Below are positions 14,416 to 24,295 of a stretch of 64,000 nt of DNA, in pieces. Position 1 is the first letter of the stretch. The number at the start of each line of letters is the position of its first letter. The notes under the pieces were generated by a model. The model searched no databases, was not told the origin of the DNA, and saw nothing but the letters and a program-made list of their open reading frames with translations. Both the position numbers and the translations under genes were made by a program. Origin of the DNA: Paracoccus denitrificans (GTDB taxonomy: Bacteria; Pseudomonadota; Alphaproteobacteria; Rhodobacterales; Rhodobacteraceae); contig QFNE01000002.1 in NCBI GenBank assembly GCA_003240735.1, positions 1-64,000 of the forward strand, in the 5' to 3' direction.

Positions 14416-17400
14416 TCAGTAATCGCGTTCGTAGAACAGCCCGATCGAGCTGTCGCCATCGCTGCCGACCGATCCGCGCGCGGTCAGTGCAGGCGTCACG
14501 TCAAGGTTCAGGTTGATCTTGGACTTGCCTTCGTTGTCCACCGCCACGTCGGTATAGACGTTGCGCGACAGATACTTGCCGGCGCGGACCGACACATTTC
14601 CTTCGTCGTCGGTGGCCAAATCCAGATCGTCCAGCCCCGTCGATTCGCGAATGCGGCTGACGATGCCTTCACCACCCCGACCCGCCAGCACCGCCAGCGC
14701 ATTGGCCAACTGCGCCGCCTGCAGCGCCGAGATGTTGTCCAGACCGCGCCCGAACAGCAGGTGAGAGACGACCTCTTCCTCGGGCAGTTCGGGTGACGAT
14801 TCGAACGTGATGTCCGGGTCGCGCGCCTCGCCGTCGATGATGATGCGCGTGGTGATCGTGTCCTGCGTGGTTTCCGCGACCAACCGCAGGACCGGGACGA
14901 GACTGCCCTGCAACTCGATCAGCCCTTCCGTCATGTCAAACCGCTTGCCCAGCAGATCGACGCGTCCGCGGATCAGTTCCAACTGACCGACCGGGACCAC
15001 GTTGTTTGCCCGACCCGTGATCTGGATGGAGCCTCCCATTTCGGCATCCACGCCCCGGCCCCGAATGAAGACCTGGTTGGGCGCGTTGATGGTCACGTTC
15101 AGCCGCGCGGGGTTCGTCGGCGGTGTCGCGGCAGGCGAGGTCATGCCCGCGATCCTCGAGTCTGCCGAAGGGAAGGGCAGCAACCCCGCCTTGGCACGTG
15201 TGGCGCGCGTCGGCGGACGTTCATGCAGGTGGGTGATCGGTGGAATCGCGCGGGCCCCGCCCATGCCGGTGGACGGAATACGGAATTCGGTCTCGCCCAA
15301 TTCGATCGTGCCTGCGATCAGCGGACCTTCGGACGCAACGCCGCTGACCGTTACTTCGCCGTACGCGACCGTCTGGTAAAGGTTCGGATCGCGCATCACG
15401 ACGCCGTCCAACCCGACGCGCAGGTCCAGGCGGGGGCTGGCCCCCCGCAGGTCGATTGGGCCGGTAACGCTCAGCCGTCCGCCGCCTTGCACAGAGCCTG
15501 CGGCGTCGATGTTGATCAGCCCACGTTCCAGATTGGCCGTCGCCGACAGGTTTTCGACCCGCAGGCCCAGCTTGGGGTCCGAGAGCTGCATGTTCGGCAG
15601 CCGCACCTGACCGGTCAGCGCATCGAGCGATGGTGGCCCTTGCATGCGCAGGTCGAATTCGACGGCACCGCTGACGGATCGGACCCGCAGGAACGGGTTC
15701 GCCACCGCCGCATCGCTGATGCCCGACAGGCGCAGATCGGTCGTCTGGCCGTTCTTCGCTGCGGTGCCTGCAATTTGTGCGCGGGTGCCGCCGGGCGCTG
15801 TCACGGCGACGTCGACCGCATAGGCCTGACCTTCGTCACGCAGCGTGCCACGCGCGGTGACCGGCCCCGGGAAGCCGGGCACGACCAGCCCTAGATCGCT
15901 GAGCGATGCATTCAGGTTCATCGCGCCCTGCGGGTTTCCGTCCGCCGTGATGTTCACCTGTCCGTTGCGCGCGATCAGCCGTTCAACGGCGATCCCCTGC
16001 GGCCCCTGATGGGCCGCCAGATCGAATGTCGTCTGGCCCGCCAGAAGGGGGTCGATACGGTCGTTGCCGATGCCAAGCCCGTTGGCCGTCCCTTGCGCGG
16101 ATACATGGCGTTGTCCGTCACGTTCAACCAGTCGCCCCTGCGCGTTCAGCGCGCCGCGGATGTTGTTGCCCAGAAAGCCCAGATTGCCGGCCTCGATCCT
16201 GGCGGTGACGTCGGTACCGCCTTGGACGATGGTCCCGGACGCCTCGGCGTTCAGGCGGGGGTTGGCGATGGTGGCCTGTTCGATCGTGAACAGCCCGCCC
16301 CGTTCGTTGCCGCGCACGGTCAGGCGGGTTTCACCGGCCAGCGCGCTGTCGACATTCTGTTGACCAAACGACAGATCACGCCCGACGCCGTCCACCTGCA
16401 GGCGACGCGCACCCGTGCCGTCGTCGCGATAGGTCGCATCGGCGTTGATCCCGCCGCGCCAGCCAAGGCCCAGCGGCGCAAGATCGCCCACGTTGGCGTG
16501 GGCGGTCAGATTGGTGTTGCCGGGGGCATAGGTGCCCTGTGCGGTGATCTGGGTCTGGTTGTTCGTCAGGCTGCCTTCCTCGATCGTGAAGGACTGGCCT
16601 TGCTGCGTGCCGCGCACGGCCAGGTTGGTCGTACCCGTCAGCGCGCTGTCGGCCTGTGCCTGACCAAAGCGCAGGTTGTCGCCGGTGCCCGTCAGGTCAA
16701 ACCGGCGCACGCCCTGCCCGTCATCGGCCACGGTGCCCTGAATGTTCAGCGCGCCTTGCCAGTCCTGCTGGATCGCGGCAAGCGACGTCACCGCCAGCTT
16801 GCCTGTGATGTCGGTGACGTTTGGTCCCCAGATCCCGCTGACATCGCCGTTCACCTGCGGGTTTGACAGCGTCGCGCGGCGGATGTTGAAGATGCCGTCC
16901 TTTTCGGCTGCCGACACCGACAGATCGGTCGTGCCGGTCAAGGCGCCGTCCGCCTGTGCCAGACCGATTCGCAGATCCTGCCCCTTGCCGGTCAGGTCCA
17001 GAACGCGGGTACCGTCCTCTTCCTGACGCGCGGTCGCCTGCGCATTCAATGAGCCCGACCAGTCGCGGCCCAGAACCGCCAGTTGCGGGACGTTGATATC
17101 CAGCCGGGCATCCAGCGCATCACGCGCGATAATGCCTTGGCCATCGACCGACAGCTGCGGGTTGGCCAGTCGCAGCGTCTCGATCGAATAGCCGCCGCGC
17201 TGCTGGCCAAGGATGGCTGCGATGTCGGTGCGACCTTTCAGGGCGCCGTCCAGTTCCTTGATGCCCACGACCAAATCCTGGGCGTTGCCGTTCAGGGTCA
17301 GACGCCGCGCGCCCGATGCACCGGTCAGCGTTGCCTCGGCCTCGATCGCGCCGGCCATCGAGGGGTCGGCATCTGTCAGGCTCGACATCTTCAGGTTGGC

Positions 17401-19287
17401 GCGGACATCGGCGCTGTCCGTGGCGATCATGCCTTGCGCGCTGAGGTTCAGACGGCGGGCGTTCACGGACAGCTGGCGCAGGTTGATCCCGGTTTCATCC
17501 CGGCGCGCGCTGAGATTGATGGTCGAGTTTCCGCCCAGCAGGCGGTCGGCCTGTTCCTGATCGACCGAAATGTCGACACCATTGGCCTGCGCCTCAAGAT
17601 CGAACCCGCGGCTGAGCACGGTGTAGGAACCGGTCAGCTTCGCATTTGCGCTGCCTGCCATCTTGCGCCCGGCCAGCGTCGAAAGCCGTGCCAGATTTTC
17701 GTAGGCGGCATTCAGGTCAAGGTTCAGGGTGATCCCGCTTTGCAGCCCGTTGGCGATGACGTCGCCGGTCACCCGGTAATCTTCGCCGTTCATGGCCAGA
17801 TTAGTCACGCGCAGGGCATTGCCGGGCATGAATTCGAAGTTGGTCTGGCCCGATACGTTGGCCCCGATCGCCTGCTGAAGTCCGGCGTCCGCCAGCGCGA
17901 CGTTCTGTCCGCCGAACGTGATGTTGCCGTCCATCTTCTGCAGCGCGCCGTCGGCCAGGGTGATCGTGCCGCCCCCATTCAGCGTCAGGGCACCGATGCG
18001 GTTACCCCCTTGGGTCAGATTACCGACCCGGCCATTCAGGCTCCAACCGTCGCCCTGTGATGCGTCATAGCTGATCTGGAGGCTGCCCGACGTCACCTCG
18101 GTCGCCGTGCCGCCAGTGGGCAGGCGCACAGGTACCTGTGACGCGCCCGCATCCTGACCCAGCGTCAGCAACATCACGACAGACTGCGGTGCGCCTTTGT
18201 CGGTTGTCGTGACACTGCCTGTCAGCTTCAGCGCGTCGGTGTCGACCATCAGAACCGGCAGCGATACGGCCCCGTTTTCGCCCCGCCATCCTTCGGCCAG
18301 AAGCTGGGCGCGCGCGCCAAAGAAGGCGCGGTTTTCGGGCGGCAGAAGGCTTGCGACGTCGCCCGTGACCTCGGCGTGAAAGCCGGTGCCGGGGGTCCCA
18401 TTGGCGCCGGGCTGGGCTTTTGCGGACACGACGCCGGTGATGCGGTCCTGCCCGTCAGTTGCCAGTTTGATGTTGGCCGCGAAATCTGACAGCGGGCCTT
18501 CGCCGGTGATCTGCGCCTTGACGGCCGGGCGGTCGTAAAGCTTGACGATGTTGGCAAACAGCCCGTCCCGATCTTCATCCAGGCTGAGGTCCAGCTTGAG
18601 AACACGCGTCGCGTTCGAGAAGGCGGCGTCCAGTGCAAACTGGCCGCGCTTGTCATCCACGCGGTTGATGGCCAGCTGAGCCGTGCCTTCCCCGCCCGCA
18701 AGGTTCATCGAACCCGCGACCGACACTTCCGCCGCCTCACCGATAACAGGTTGGCCAAGTTTGACGCGCTGGGCGGAAATGTTGGCGATGTTGACTGCCA
18801 CGGGCAGTTGCGGCAGCTGGAATGGGGTCGCTTCGGGCGTGGTCGTGGTGGCCACCGGGGCCGGCATGCGCGGCAGGTCGATTTCCTGCGCCGAAAGTTC
18901 CTGGATGTCGATCCGACGCGCGAACAGCGCCGCCCGGTTCCACTGGATCGCGCCGTTGCGCAGCGTGATCCAGACGCCCTGATCGTCGGTTATGGTGATC
19001 GTTTCAAACGTCGCACGCGATGACAGCGCGCCTTGGAAACCCGTGATTTCAACCTTGCGGCCCGCATCCGACAGATTGCGTTCCAGGAGGCGCGTGATGA
19101 AGCCACGGTCATCATCGACGCTGGCCGACAGCTCGGCCAACTCTCCGATACCGCGCCCGCCGCCCTCGGCCGCGGGGGCATTCGCGGGTGCCGTTTCGGG
19201 CGCCGGTGGTGTGTCTTGGGCAAAGCCAGCGCAGGGCAGGGCCAGCGAAAACGACACGGCCGCAGCAGAAAGAAAACGCTTGATCAT
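14416..19287 (-). CDS. tamB: Translocation and assembly module inner-membrane subunit TamB
   Basis: A 1623-residue AsmA/TamB-type protein with an N-terminal signal or anchor (residues 1-23). TamB spans the periplasm from the inner membrane and works with TamA in outer-membrane assembly and possibly phospholipid transport. Most of the protein is beta-rich repeat. Between about residues 660 and 1150, at least five ~100-residue units repeat the pattern G-x-G-x-(D/N)L-x-x-G-x-x-x-x-D-x-x-L-x-G-x-T. The last ~350 residues carry the conserved TamB (DUF490) domain, ending GLFYERDY. It starts one base inside the tamA stop (TGATG), so the pair is an operon with coupled translation. Confidence 0.93.
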   Translation of the reverse strand: MIKRFLSAAAVSFSLALPCAGFAQDTPPAPETAPANAPAAEGGGRGIGELAELSASVDDDRGFITRLLERNLSDAGRKVEITGFQGALSSRATFETITITDDQGVWITLRNGAIQWNRAALFARRIDIQELSAQEIDLPRMPAPVATTTTPEATPFQLPQLPVAVNIANISAQRVKLGQPVIGEAAEVSVAGSMNLAGGEGTAQLAINRVDDKRGQFALDAAFSNATRVLKLDLSLDEDRDGLFANIVKLYDRPAVKAQITGEGPLSDFAANIKLATDGQDRITGVVSAKAQPGANGTPGTGFHAEVTGDVASLLPPENRAFFGARAQLLAEGWRGENGAVSLPVLMVDTDALKLTGSVTTTDKGAPQSVVMLLTLGQDAGASQVPVRLPTGGTATEVTSGSLQISYDASQGDGWSLNGRVGNLTQGGNRIGALTLNGGGTITLADGALQKMDGNITFGGQNVALADAGLQQAIGANVSGQTNFEFMPGNALRVTNLAMNGEDYRVTGDVIANGLQSGITLNLDLNAAYENLARLSTLAGRKMAGSANAKLTGSYTVLSRGFDLEAQANGVDISVDQEQADRLLGGNSTINLSARRDETGINLRQLSVNARRLNLSAQGMIATDSADVRANLKMSSLTDADPSMAGAIEAEATLTGASGARRLTLNGNAQDLVVGIKELDGALKGRTDIAAILGQQRGGYSIETLRLANPQLSVDGQGIIARDALDARLDINVPQLAVLGRDWSGSLNAQATARQEEDGTRVLDLTGKGQDLRIGLAQADGALTGTTDLSVSAAEKDGIFNIRRATLSNPQVNGDVSGIWGPNVTDITGKLAVTSLAAIQQDWQGALNIQGTVADDGQGVRRFDLTGTGDNLRFGQAQADSALTGTTNLAVRGTQQGQSFTIEEGSLTNNQTQITAQGTYAPGNTNLTAHANVGDLAPLGLGWRGGINADATYRDDGTGARRLQVDGVGRDLSFGQQNVDSALAGETRLTVRGNERGGLFTIEQATIANPRLNAEASGTIVQGGTDVTARIEAGNLGFLGNNIRGALNAQGRLVERDGQRHVSAQGTANGLGIGNDRIDPLLAGQTTFDLAAHQGPQGIAVERLIARNGQVNITADGNPQGAMNLNASLSDLGLVVPGFPGPVTARGTLRDEGQAYAVDVAVTAPGGTRAQIAGTAAKNGQTTDLRLSGISDAAVANPFLRVRSVSGAVEFDLRMQGPPSLDALTGQVRLPNMQLSDPKLGLRVENLSATANLERGLINIDAAGSVQGGGRLSVTGPIDLRGASPRLDLRVGLDGVVMRDPNLYQTVAYGEVTVSGVASEGPLIAGTIELGETEFRIPSTGMGGARAIPPITHLHERPPTRATRAKAGLLPFPSADSRIAGMTSPAATPPTNPARLNVTINAPNQVFIRGRGVDAEMGGSIQITGRANNVVPVGQLELIRGRVDLLGKRFDMTEGLIELQGSLVPVLRLVAETTQDTITTRIIIDGEARDPDITFESSPELPEEEVVSHLLFGRGLDNISALQAAQLANALAVLAGRGGEGIVSRIRESTGLDDLDLATDDEGNVSVRAGKYLSRNVYTDVAVDNEGKSKINLNLDVTPALTARGSVGSDGDSSIGLFYERDY

Positions 19288-21194
19288 CAGAATGCCTGCC
19301 CCAAGCCGAGGTAAACCTGCACGCCGTCACCCGTCGCGCCACCACCGACGGGGTGGGCGACGTCGAACCGCAGCGGCCCGATCGGCGTGTTGTAACGCAG
19401 ACCCACGCCCGCACCCGCCTGCCAGCCACTATTCCCGGACCAGCCGCTGTCGGTCCAGACCTGACCTGCGTCGGCGAATGCCGCCACGCCGATCTTTTCG
19501 CGCAGCTGATAGCGGACTTCGGCAGTGGTGTTGACGATGCTCATGCCGCCCGTCTTGACCGGCCCGTCCAGCCCCGGAATGACCTCGACCCCCAGCGATT
19601 GGTAGGATTGGCCGCGGACCGACCCACCGCCGCCCGAGAAGAACAGATAATCACGCGGTGTCTCTTCGATCGAGGGGCCGAAGATCGACCCGGCACGCGC
19701 CCGACCTGCCAGTGTGATGCGGTCGTCGGTGCCAAAACTGCGGTAATACCGCCCTTCGGCCAAGGTGCGTACACCCGATCCGGTGTCTTCGATGCCATAG
19801 AACGGCGTCAGGCTGCCATACAGCCAATAACCGCGCTTGGCGTTCGTCGGCTCGTCCCGGCGATCCCAGGTCAGATCGATCGGCAGTGCGACCAGCTTGA
19901 AATCCGTGACGTTTTCGTCGTCGTCCTTGACCCGTGATTTCTGCAGTTCGAAGCCGGCATTGCCCGTGACGCGATCGTTCGGCAGCCACTGGACCCCGGC
20001 ACCGATCACCGCGATGTCCTGATCGTAATCTTCTTCCAGCAGCCGTTCGCCCCGTGCGGTCACATAGGCGGTGATGTCGGGGTTGAACGTCGCGGGCCGT
20101 TCCAGACGTGTGGACAGTTTGATGTCGCGGCCCGACGTGCCCGACCCGATGTCGGACACCGACCCGTCAAAGCGCAACCGCTCACCCCCGCCGGCAAGGT
20201 TGCGATGCATCCAGTAACCCGAGATCGCGGCACCGTCCTGCGTGCTGAGTTCGACCCCCGCGCCCAGGCGGCGCGGCTTTTGTTCGATGACGGTCAGTGC
20301 CACGTCCATCGAGTTGTCGGCGTTCAGGCGATCCGCCTCTTCCAACGTGATCGAGGAAAAGACGCCCGTCCGCCGCAGACGCTTGCGCACCTGCTCCAGT
20401 TTTTCGGGGTCATAGCGCTGGCCGGTCGGAAACCCGGCGATCTTGCGCAGGCGCTGCGGGCGCAGTCGGTCGTACCCGCGCATGGTCATCTGCCCAAAGC
20501 TGACGGTCGGGCCGGGGGCAAGGGCGATGCGGCTGTCGATGACATCATTGGCATGATCCGCGATGATGTTGCTGTCCTGTACTGCCGCCTTGGCGTGGCC
20601 GTAATCCCGCCAGCCGTTCACCCCTGCCGTCGCAGCGGATTTGATGGTGGATGTCCGTGCGATCTTGCCGGTCTTGTAACCCGAAGGCAGGTCCGTCCCC
20701 GGCGCGACGGGTGCGATCTGCGCACGGGAGTAGTGAAACAGCGGGCCGGGTGTCACGGTGACGACGACATTGCGGATCGTCTGCGGGGCGTCCAAAGGCG
20801 CGATCGTCGCAGCCTCGACCCCGTCAAGCGTGATGTCGATGGTGCTGCTGTAATAGCCGTTGTCGTACAGCGTTCCCAGCAGCCGGGCGTAATCCGCGCG
20901 CGCCGCCGCCAGAATGTCCTGCCCGGTATAGCGGCGTTCTTGCAGCGACCCGGTCATCAGTGAGGTGTTCTGCAGCTGCTGCTTTAGATCGGCATCGCCG
21001 CCCTTCATGTCGAAGGTCAGTTTGACCGGGCTGTCCTTCAGCGGATCGCCCCGGCCGAACAGCCCCGAGAAGGGGGATGACGACGATGATTGCGCGGACA
21101 GCACACTGGGCGTGGCAACGACCGCCGCAGCCATCAGCGCCAATGTCGCGGCGTGCCCAAGCCGCAGCGTCTGCCAGTATTTCGTCCCGCTCAT
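19287..21194 (-). CDS. tamA: Outer-membrane assembly protein TamA (BamA/Omp85 family)
   Basis: A 635-residue Omp85-family protein with a signal peptide ending near VLSAQ, POTRA-like repeats over about residues 40-260, and a C-terminal 16-stranded barrel domain (about 270-635). The barrel shows FSGGGGSVRGQSYQSLG (the VRGY/F-like element) and ends GVQVYLGLGQAF with a terminal Phe, the usual outer-membrane sorting signal. It partners TamB encoded just downstream. I chose ATG 21194 because it places the signal peptide normally; an in-frame GTG at 21260 adds 22 residues. Confidence 0.92.
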   Translation of the reverse strand: MSGTKYWQTLRLGHAATLALMAAAVVATPSVLSAQSSSSSPFSGLFGRGDPLKDSPVKLTFDMKGGDADLKQQLQNTSLMTGSLQERRYTGQDILAAARADYARLLGTLYDNGYYSSTIDITLDGVEAATIAPLDAPQTIRNVVVTVTPGPLFHYSRAQIAPVAPGTDLPSGYKTGKIARTSTIKSAATAGVNGWRDYGHAKAAVQDSNIIADHANDVIDSRIALAPGPTVSFGQMTMRGYDRLRPQRLRKIAGFPTGQRYDPEKLEQVRKRLRRTGVFSSITLEEADRLNADNSMDVALTVIEQKPRRLGAGVELSTQDGAAISGYWMHRNLAGGGERLRFDGSVSDIGSGTSGRDIKLSTRLERPATFNPDITAYVTARGERLLEEDYDQDIAVIGAGVQWLPNDRVTGNAGFELQKSRVKDDDENVTDFKLVALPIDLTWDRRDEPTNAKRGYWLYGSLTPFYGIEDTGSGVRTLAEGRYYRSFGTDDRITLAGRARAGSIFGPSIEETPRDYLFFSGGGGSVRGQSYQSLGVEVIPGLDGPVKTGGMSIVNTTAEVRYQLREKIGVAAFADAGQVWTDSGWSGNSGWQAGAGVGLRYNTPIGPLRFDVAHPVGGGATGDGVQVYLGLGQAF

Positions 21195-21272
21195 GTCCCG
21201 CCAGCCATTTTTTGCTTTTGCTTTGCGGACAGTTTTGCAGGGACAGGGCGCGAATGCCACCGAATCCTTAAC

Positions 21273-22199
21273 TTATGACGGTTTTTTTGCCAGCAGTGTC
21301 GCGCAGCCGCGCAGGGGGGCGTAATCATCGGTGATGATGCCGACCGGCATTGCGGCAATCGGCTCGGCCATCCGGCCCCCGGCGGCGGTCATGCCGTCCA
21401 GAAATGCCTTCCGACGAAGGCCCATCGCGCGGGCCGCGCTGCCCGCCAGCCAGATGCCGTCACCCGGCCAGTGTCGCGCTGCCATGTCCGCACACGCGAT
21501 CCCGAAAAGCCGTGCCGTCAGGTCGATCGTGTCGACTGCCAGCGTCACACCAGCATCTGCGTCAGTCGGCAGATGCGCCGCGTCATGCCCCGCGCGCAGG
21601 CGGTAGAGCCGCAGCAGCCCCGGCCCCGCGAAAAGATCTTCAAGTGATTGGAATTGCTGCGCATCAGGGCCGATGGCGTCGCGCAGCAGGTCTGCAATCC
21701 GGGCGGGCAGGGCGGCGTGGCCTGCCTCGGATTCCATGACCCAGTCGGCACCTTGGTCCTGACGGCGCACGGCGCTGATGTTGACGCCGGTGCCGGCGTT
21801 GACGACCAGCGCCTGGCGGTTCAACGGTCGCCCGTCTGCGGCAGGTCGCAGAACGTCGAATCCTGACGGCTCGAGCACGCTCAGAGCCAGCCCCAGGGCT
21901 GTCATGTCGTTGATCAGAAAGGCCGGGGCACCCAGCGTTTCGGCTAGCGCGTCCTCGGTCACGTGCCAGTCACGGTTCGTCAGTCGGCCCGCACCGGACG
22001 TGACCGGACCGGCCAGTGCCACGGCGATGCCCGTCACCTGCGGCTGTTCGACCTGATCCAGATATGTGGATAGAACTGTGGCAAAGTCGCTGTAGCTTTC
22101 GTTCAGAAAGCGGACGATTCGCGTCGGCTGTGATTCCCCTGTCCGAACCACCCCCAAACGGGTGTTTGTGCCCCCGATATCCGCTACAATTCCGAACAT
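21273..22199 (-). CDS. glk: Glucokinase, Glk family
   Basis: A 308-residue cytoplasmic kinase that makes glucose 6-phosphate. It begins MFGIVADIGGTNTRLG, the phosphate-binding loop of the Glk family, and contains LINDMTALGLAL (catalytic Asp region), VVNAGTGVNISAV and the block ESEAGHAALPAR. I chose ATG 22199 because AGGAAA lies about 7 bases upstream; a start at 22244 would add a non-conserved leader. It stops 79 bases before the tamA start codon on the same strand, so cotranscription is possible. The functional link is to pgm. Confidence 0.93.
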   Translation of the reverse strand: MFGIVADIGGTNTRLGVVRTGESQPTRIVRFLNESYSDFATVLSTYLDQVEQPQVTGIAVALAGPVTSGAGRLTNRDWHVTEDALAETLGAPAFLINDMTALGLALSVLEPSGFDVLRPAADGRPLNRQALVVNAGTGVNISAVRRQDQGADWVMESEAGHAALPARIADLLRDAIGPDAQQFQSLEDLFAGPGLLRLYRLRAGHDAAHLPTDADAGVTLAVDTIDLTARLFGIACADMAARHWPGDGIWLAGSAARAMGLRRKAFLDGMTAAGGRMAEPIAAMPVGIITDDYAPLRGCATLLAKKPS

Positions 22200-22368
22200 T
22201 TTCGCATTTCCTGAGAAATTTTTAACGACTTGATAAGCAGACAAAATACCCGCGTGTCACCCCCCTTGCCGCGCCGCGTGACAAAAAGGACACGGAACTC
22301 GGCAAGCATGGCGGGGCTTCTCTGTCAACAGGAACAAACCCGAATTGGCCCCGCTGGGGAGTTGATAG

Positions 22369-22800
22369 ATGAAAACCGCACGCCCTATCCTTCTTGCCGT
22401 TGTTGCCGCGCTTGGCATTACCCTTCCCGTCGTCGGCGCGCAGTCGTCGGTCCAGCCGCGGACGGACATGCACTCAGCGGCGCCCCGCGCGTATTCGGCC
22501 ATCGAGGGGATGTCGGTTCGCGATGTCATGGCTGTGGCCCGCACGCTTCCCACCACCACGATCGACCCGGCGCAACCGTGGTGCGATCTGACCGGCGCAA
22601 TCGACGAATCGCTGCGGATCGAATTCGGGGAACAGCGCATCGCCAGTCAGGGCGGTCTGGTTCTGTATGGCTCGGACGAGGCAGGCACGTTTACACTGGT
22701 CATGCCGCGCGCCGACAAGACCAGTTGCGTGGTTGGTTCTGGCACCGGTTACCGTGATGCCAGCAATCCCGACAGAATCTATTCGGTGGTTCTGCGCTGA
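22369..22800 (+). CDS. Small secreted protein of unknown function
   Basis: A 143-residue protein with a clear signal peptide (residues 1 to about 24, ending VVGAQ) and a mature part with two cysteines (in PWCDLTG and KTSCVVGSG) that could form a disulfide. I do not recognise a family. GGGGAG lies about 10 bases before ATG 22369. It is divergent from glk and upstream of ahcY, with a small hairpin (AAAGCCG/CGGCTTT, 22817-22844) after it that may act as a weak terminator. Confidence 0.75.
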   Translation: MKTARPILLAVVAALGITLPVVGAQSSVQPRTDMHSAAPRAYSAIEGMSVRDVMAVARTLPTTTIDPAQPWCDLTGAIDESLRIEFGEQRIASQGGLVLYGSDEAGTFTLVMPRADKTSCVVGSGTGYRDASNPDRIYSVVLR

Positions 22801-22902
22801 CCCCGACCACTCATCGCAAAGCCGTCCATATCGGGCGGCTTTGTTGCGTTTGCGGACGCTTCGTGACATGTGCGCGCGAACATCAGACTGACAGGATACC
22901 CC

Positions 22903-24294
22903 ATGGCCGACCATATCATCCGTGACATCACGCTGGCTGACTTTGGCCGCAAGGAACTGGATATCGCTGAAACCGAAATGCCAGGCCTGATGGCGCTGCG
23001 CGAAGAATACGGCACCGCCCAACCGCTGAAGGGCGCGCGCATCGCCGGCAGTCTGCACATGACGATCCAGACCGGTGTCCTGATCGAAACACTGGTGGCG
23101 TTGGGTGCGGATGTGCGCTGGGCGTCCTGCAACATCTATTCGACCCAGGACCATGCGGCCGCCGCCATTGCCGATGCGGGCGTTCCGGTCTTTGCGATCA
23201 AGGGTGAGACACTGCCCGAATACTGGTCCTACACCGACCGCATCTTTGATTTTGACGGTGAACCTGCGAACCTGATCCTGGATGATGGCGGGGACGCCAC
23301 GATGTACATCCTGCTGGGCGCGCGGGTCGAGGCGGGCGAAACCGGCCTGATCGACACCCCCACCAGCGAAGAAGAAGAGGCGCTTTTTGCCCAGATCCGC
23401 ACGCGTCTGGCTCAGTCGCCCGGCTGGTTCACCCGCCAGCGCGACGCGATCCGCGGCGTCAGCGAGGAAACCACTACCGGCGTGCATCGCCTGTACGATC
23501 TGCATAAAAAGGGCCTGCTGCCGTTCCCCGCGATCAACGTGAATGACAGCGTCACCAAGTCTAAGTTCGACAACAAGTACGGCTGCAAGGAATCGCTGGT
23601 TGATGGCATCCGTCGCGCCACTGACGTGATGATGGCCGGCAAGGTCGCGGTCGTCTGCGGGTACGGCGACGTCGGCAAGGGCAGCGCGGCATCGCTGCGT
23701 GGCGCGGGCGCGCGCGTCAAGGTGACCGAAGTTGACCCGATCTGCGCGCTGCAAGCCGCGATGGACGGGTTCGAGGTCGTGACGCTGGAAGACGTGGCCG
23801 GCAGCGCCGACATCTTCGTCACCACCACCGGCAACAAGGATGTCATCCGCATCGAGCATATGCGCGAGATGAAGGACATGGCGATCGTCGGCAATATCGG
23901 CCATTTCGATAACGAGATTCAGGTCGCCAATCTGCGCAATCACAAATGGACGAACATCAAGGATCAGGTCGACATGATCGAGATGCCGTCCGGCGCGCGC
24001 ATCATCCTGCTATCCCAAGGGCGCCTTTTGAACCTTGGCAATGCGACCGGTCACCCGTCCTTCGTGATGTCGGCCAGCTTCACCAATCAGGTGCTTGCAC
24101 AGATCGAGCTGTGGACCAAGGGCGACGAATACGCGCCTGGCGTCTATATCCTGCCCAAGCATCTGGACGAAAAGGTCGCGCGTCTCCATCTGGACAAGAT
24201 CGGGGTCAAGCTGACTCAACTGTCCAAGGAACAGGCGGACTATATCGGGGTCACTCCCGAAGGTCCGTTCAAAGCGGAGCATTATCGCTACTGA
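22903..24294 (+). CDS. ahcY: Adenosylhomocysteinase
   Basis: A 463-residue cytoplasmic enzyme that splits S-adenosylhomocysteine into adenosine and homocysteine, which removes the product inhibitor of methyltransferases. Motifs include LHMTIQTGVLIETLVALGA, the NAD-binding loop GYGDVGKGSAASLRG, and the C-terminal PEGPFKAEHYRY that completes the neighbouring NAD site in the tetramer. The alphaproteobacterial ~40-residue insertion (TSEEEEALFAQIRTRL region) is present. I chose ATG 22903 with ACAGGA upstream. No SAH or SAM riboswitch is recognisable in the short leader. The next gene begins 1 base after its stop. Confidence 0.97.
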   Translation: MADHIIRDITLADFGRKELDIAETEMPGLMALREEYGTAQPLKGARIAGSLHMTIQTGVLIETLVALGADVRWASCNIYSTQDHAAAAIADAGVPVFAIKGETLPEYWSYTDRIFDFDGEPANLILDDGGDATMYILLGARVEAGETGLIDTPTSEEEEALFAQIRTRLAQSPGWFTRQRDAIRGVSEETTTGVHRLYDLHKKGLLPFPAINVNDSVTKSKFDNKYGCKESLVDGIRRATDVMMAGKVAVVCGYGDVGKGSAASLRGAGARVKVTEVDPICALQAAMDGFEVVTLEDVAGSADIFVTTTGNKDVIRIEHMREMKDMAIVGNIGHFDNEIQVANLRNHKWTNIKDQVDMIEMPSGARIILLSQGRLLNLGNATGHPSFVMSASFTNQVLAQIELWTKGDEYAPGVYILPKHLDEKVARLHLDKIGVKLTQLSKEQADYIGVTPEGPFKAEHYRY

Positions 24295-24295
24295 C

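Noticed and set aside
15223..18060. Several long plus-strand open frames opposite tamB
   Set aside because: They overlap the repeat-rich tamB coding region, have Gly/Arg/Asp-rich shadow composition and no start signals.
22222..22236. A CtrA-like site (TTAA-N7-ATAA) between glk and the small secreted-protein gene
   Set aside because: It has one mismatch in an AT-rich gap, and the adjacent genes have no CtrA-related role. I consider it chance until a matrix scan says otherwise.
22801..22902. A possible SAH or SAM riboswitch upstream of ahcY
   Set aside because: The ~100-base leader has only one short hairpin (22817-22844) and none of the conserved core sequence I know for these riboswitches.
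22474..23943. A 489-residue minus-strand open frame opposite ahcY
   Set aside because: ahcY on the plus strand is certain over the same bases; the antisense product is compositionally odd and unrecognisable.
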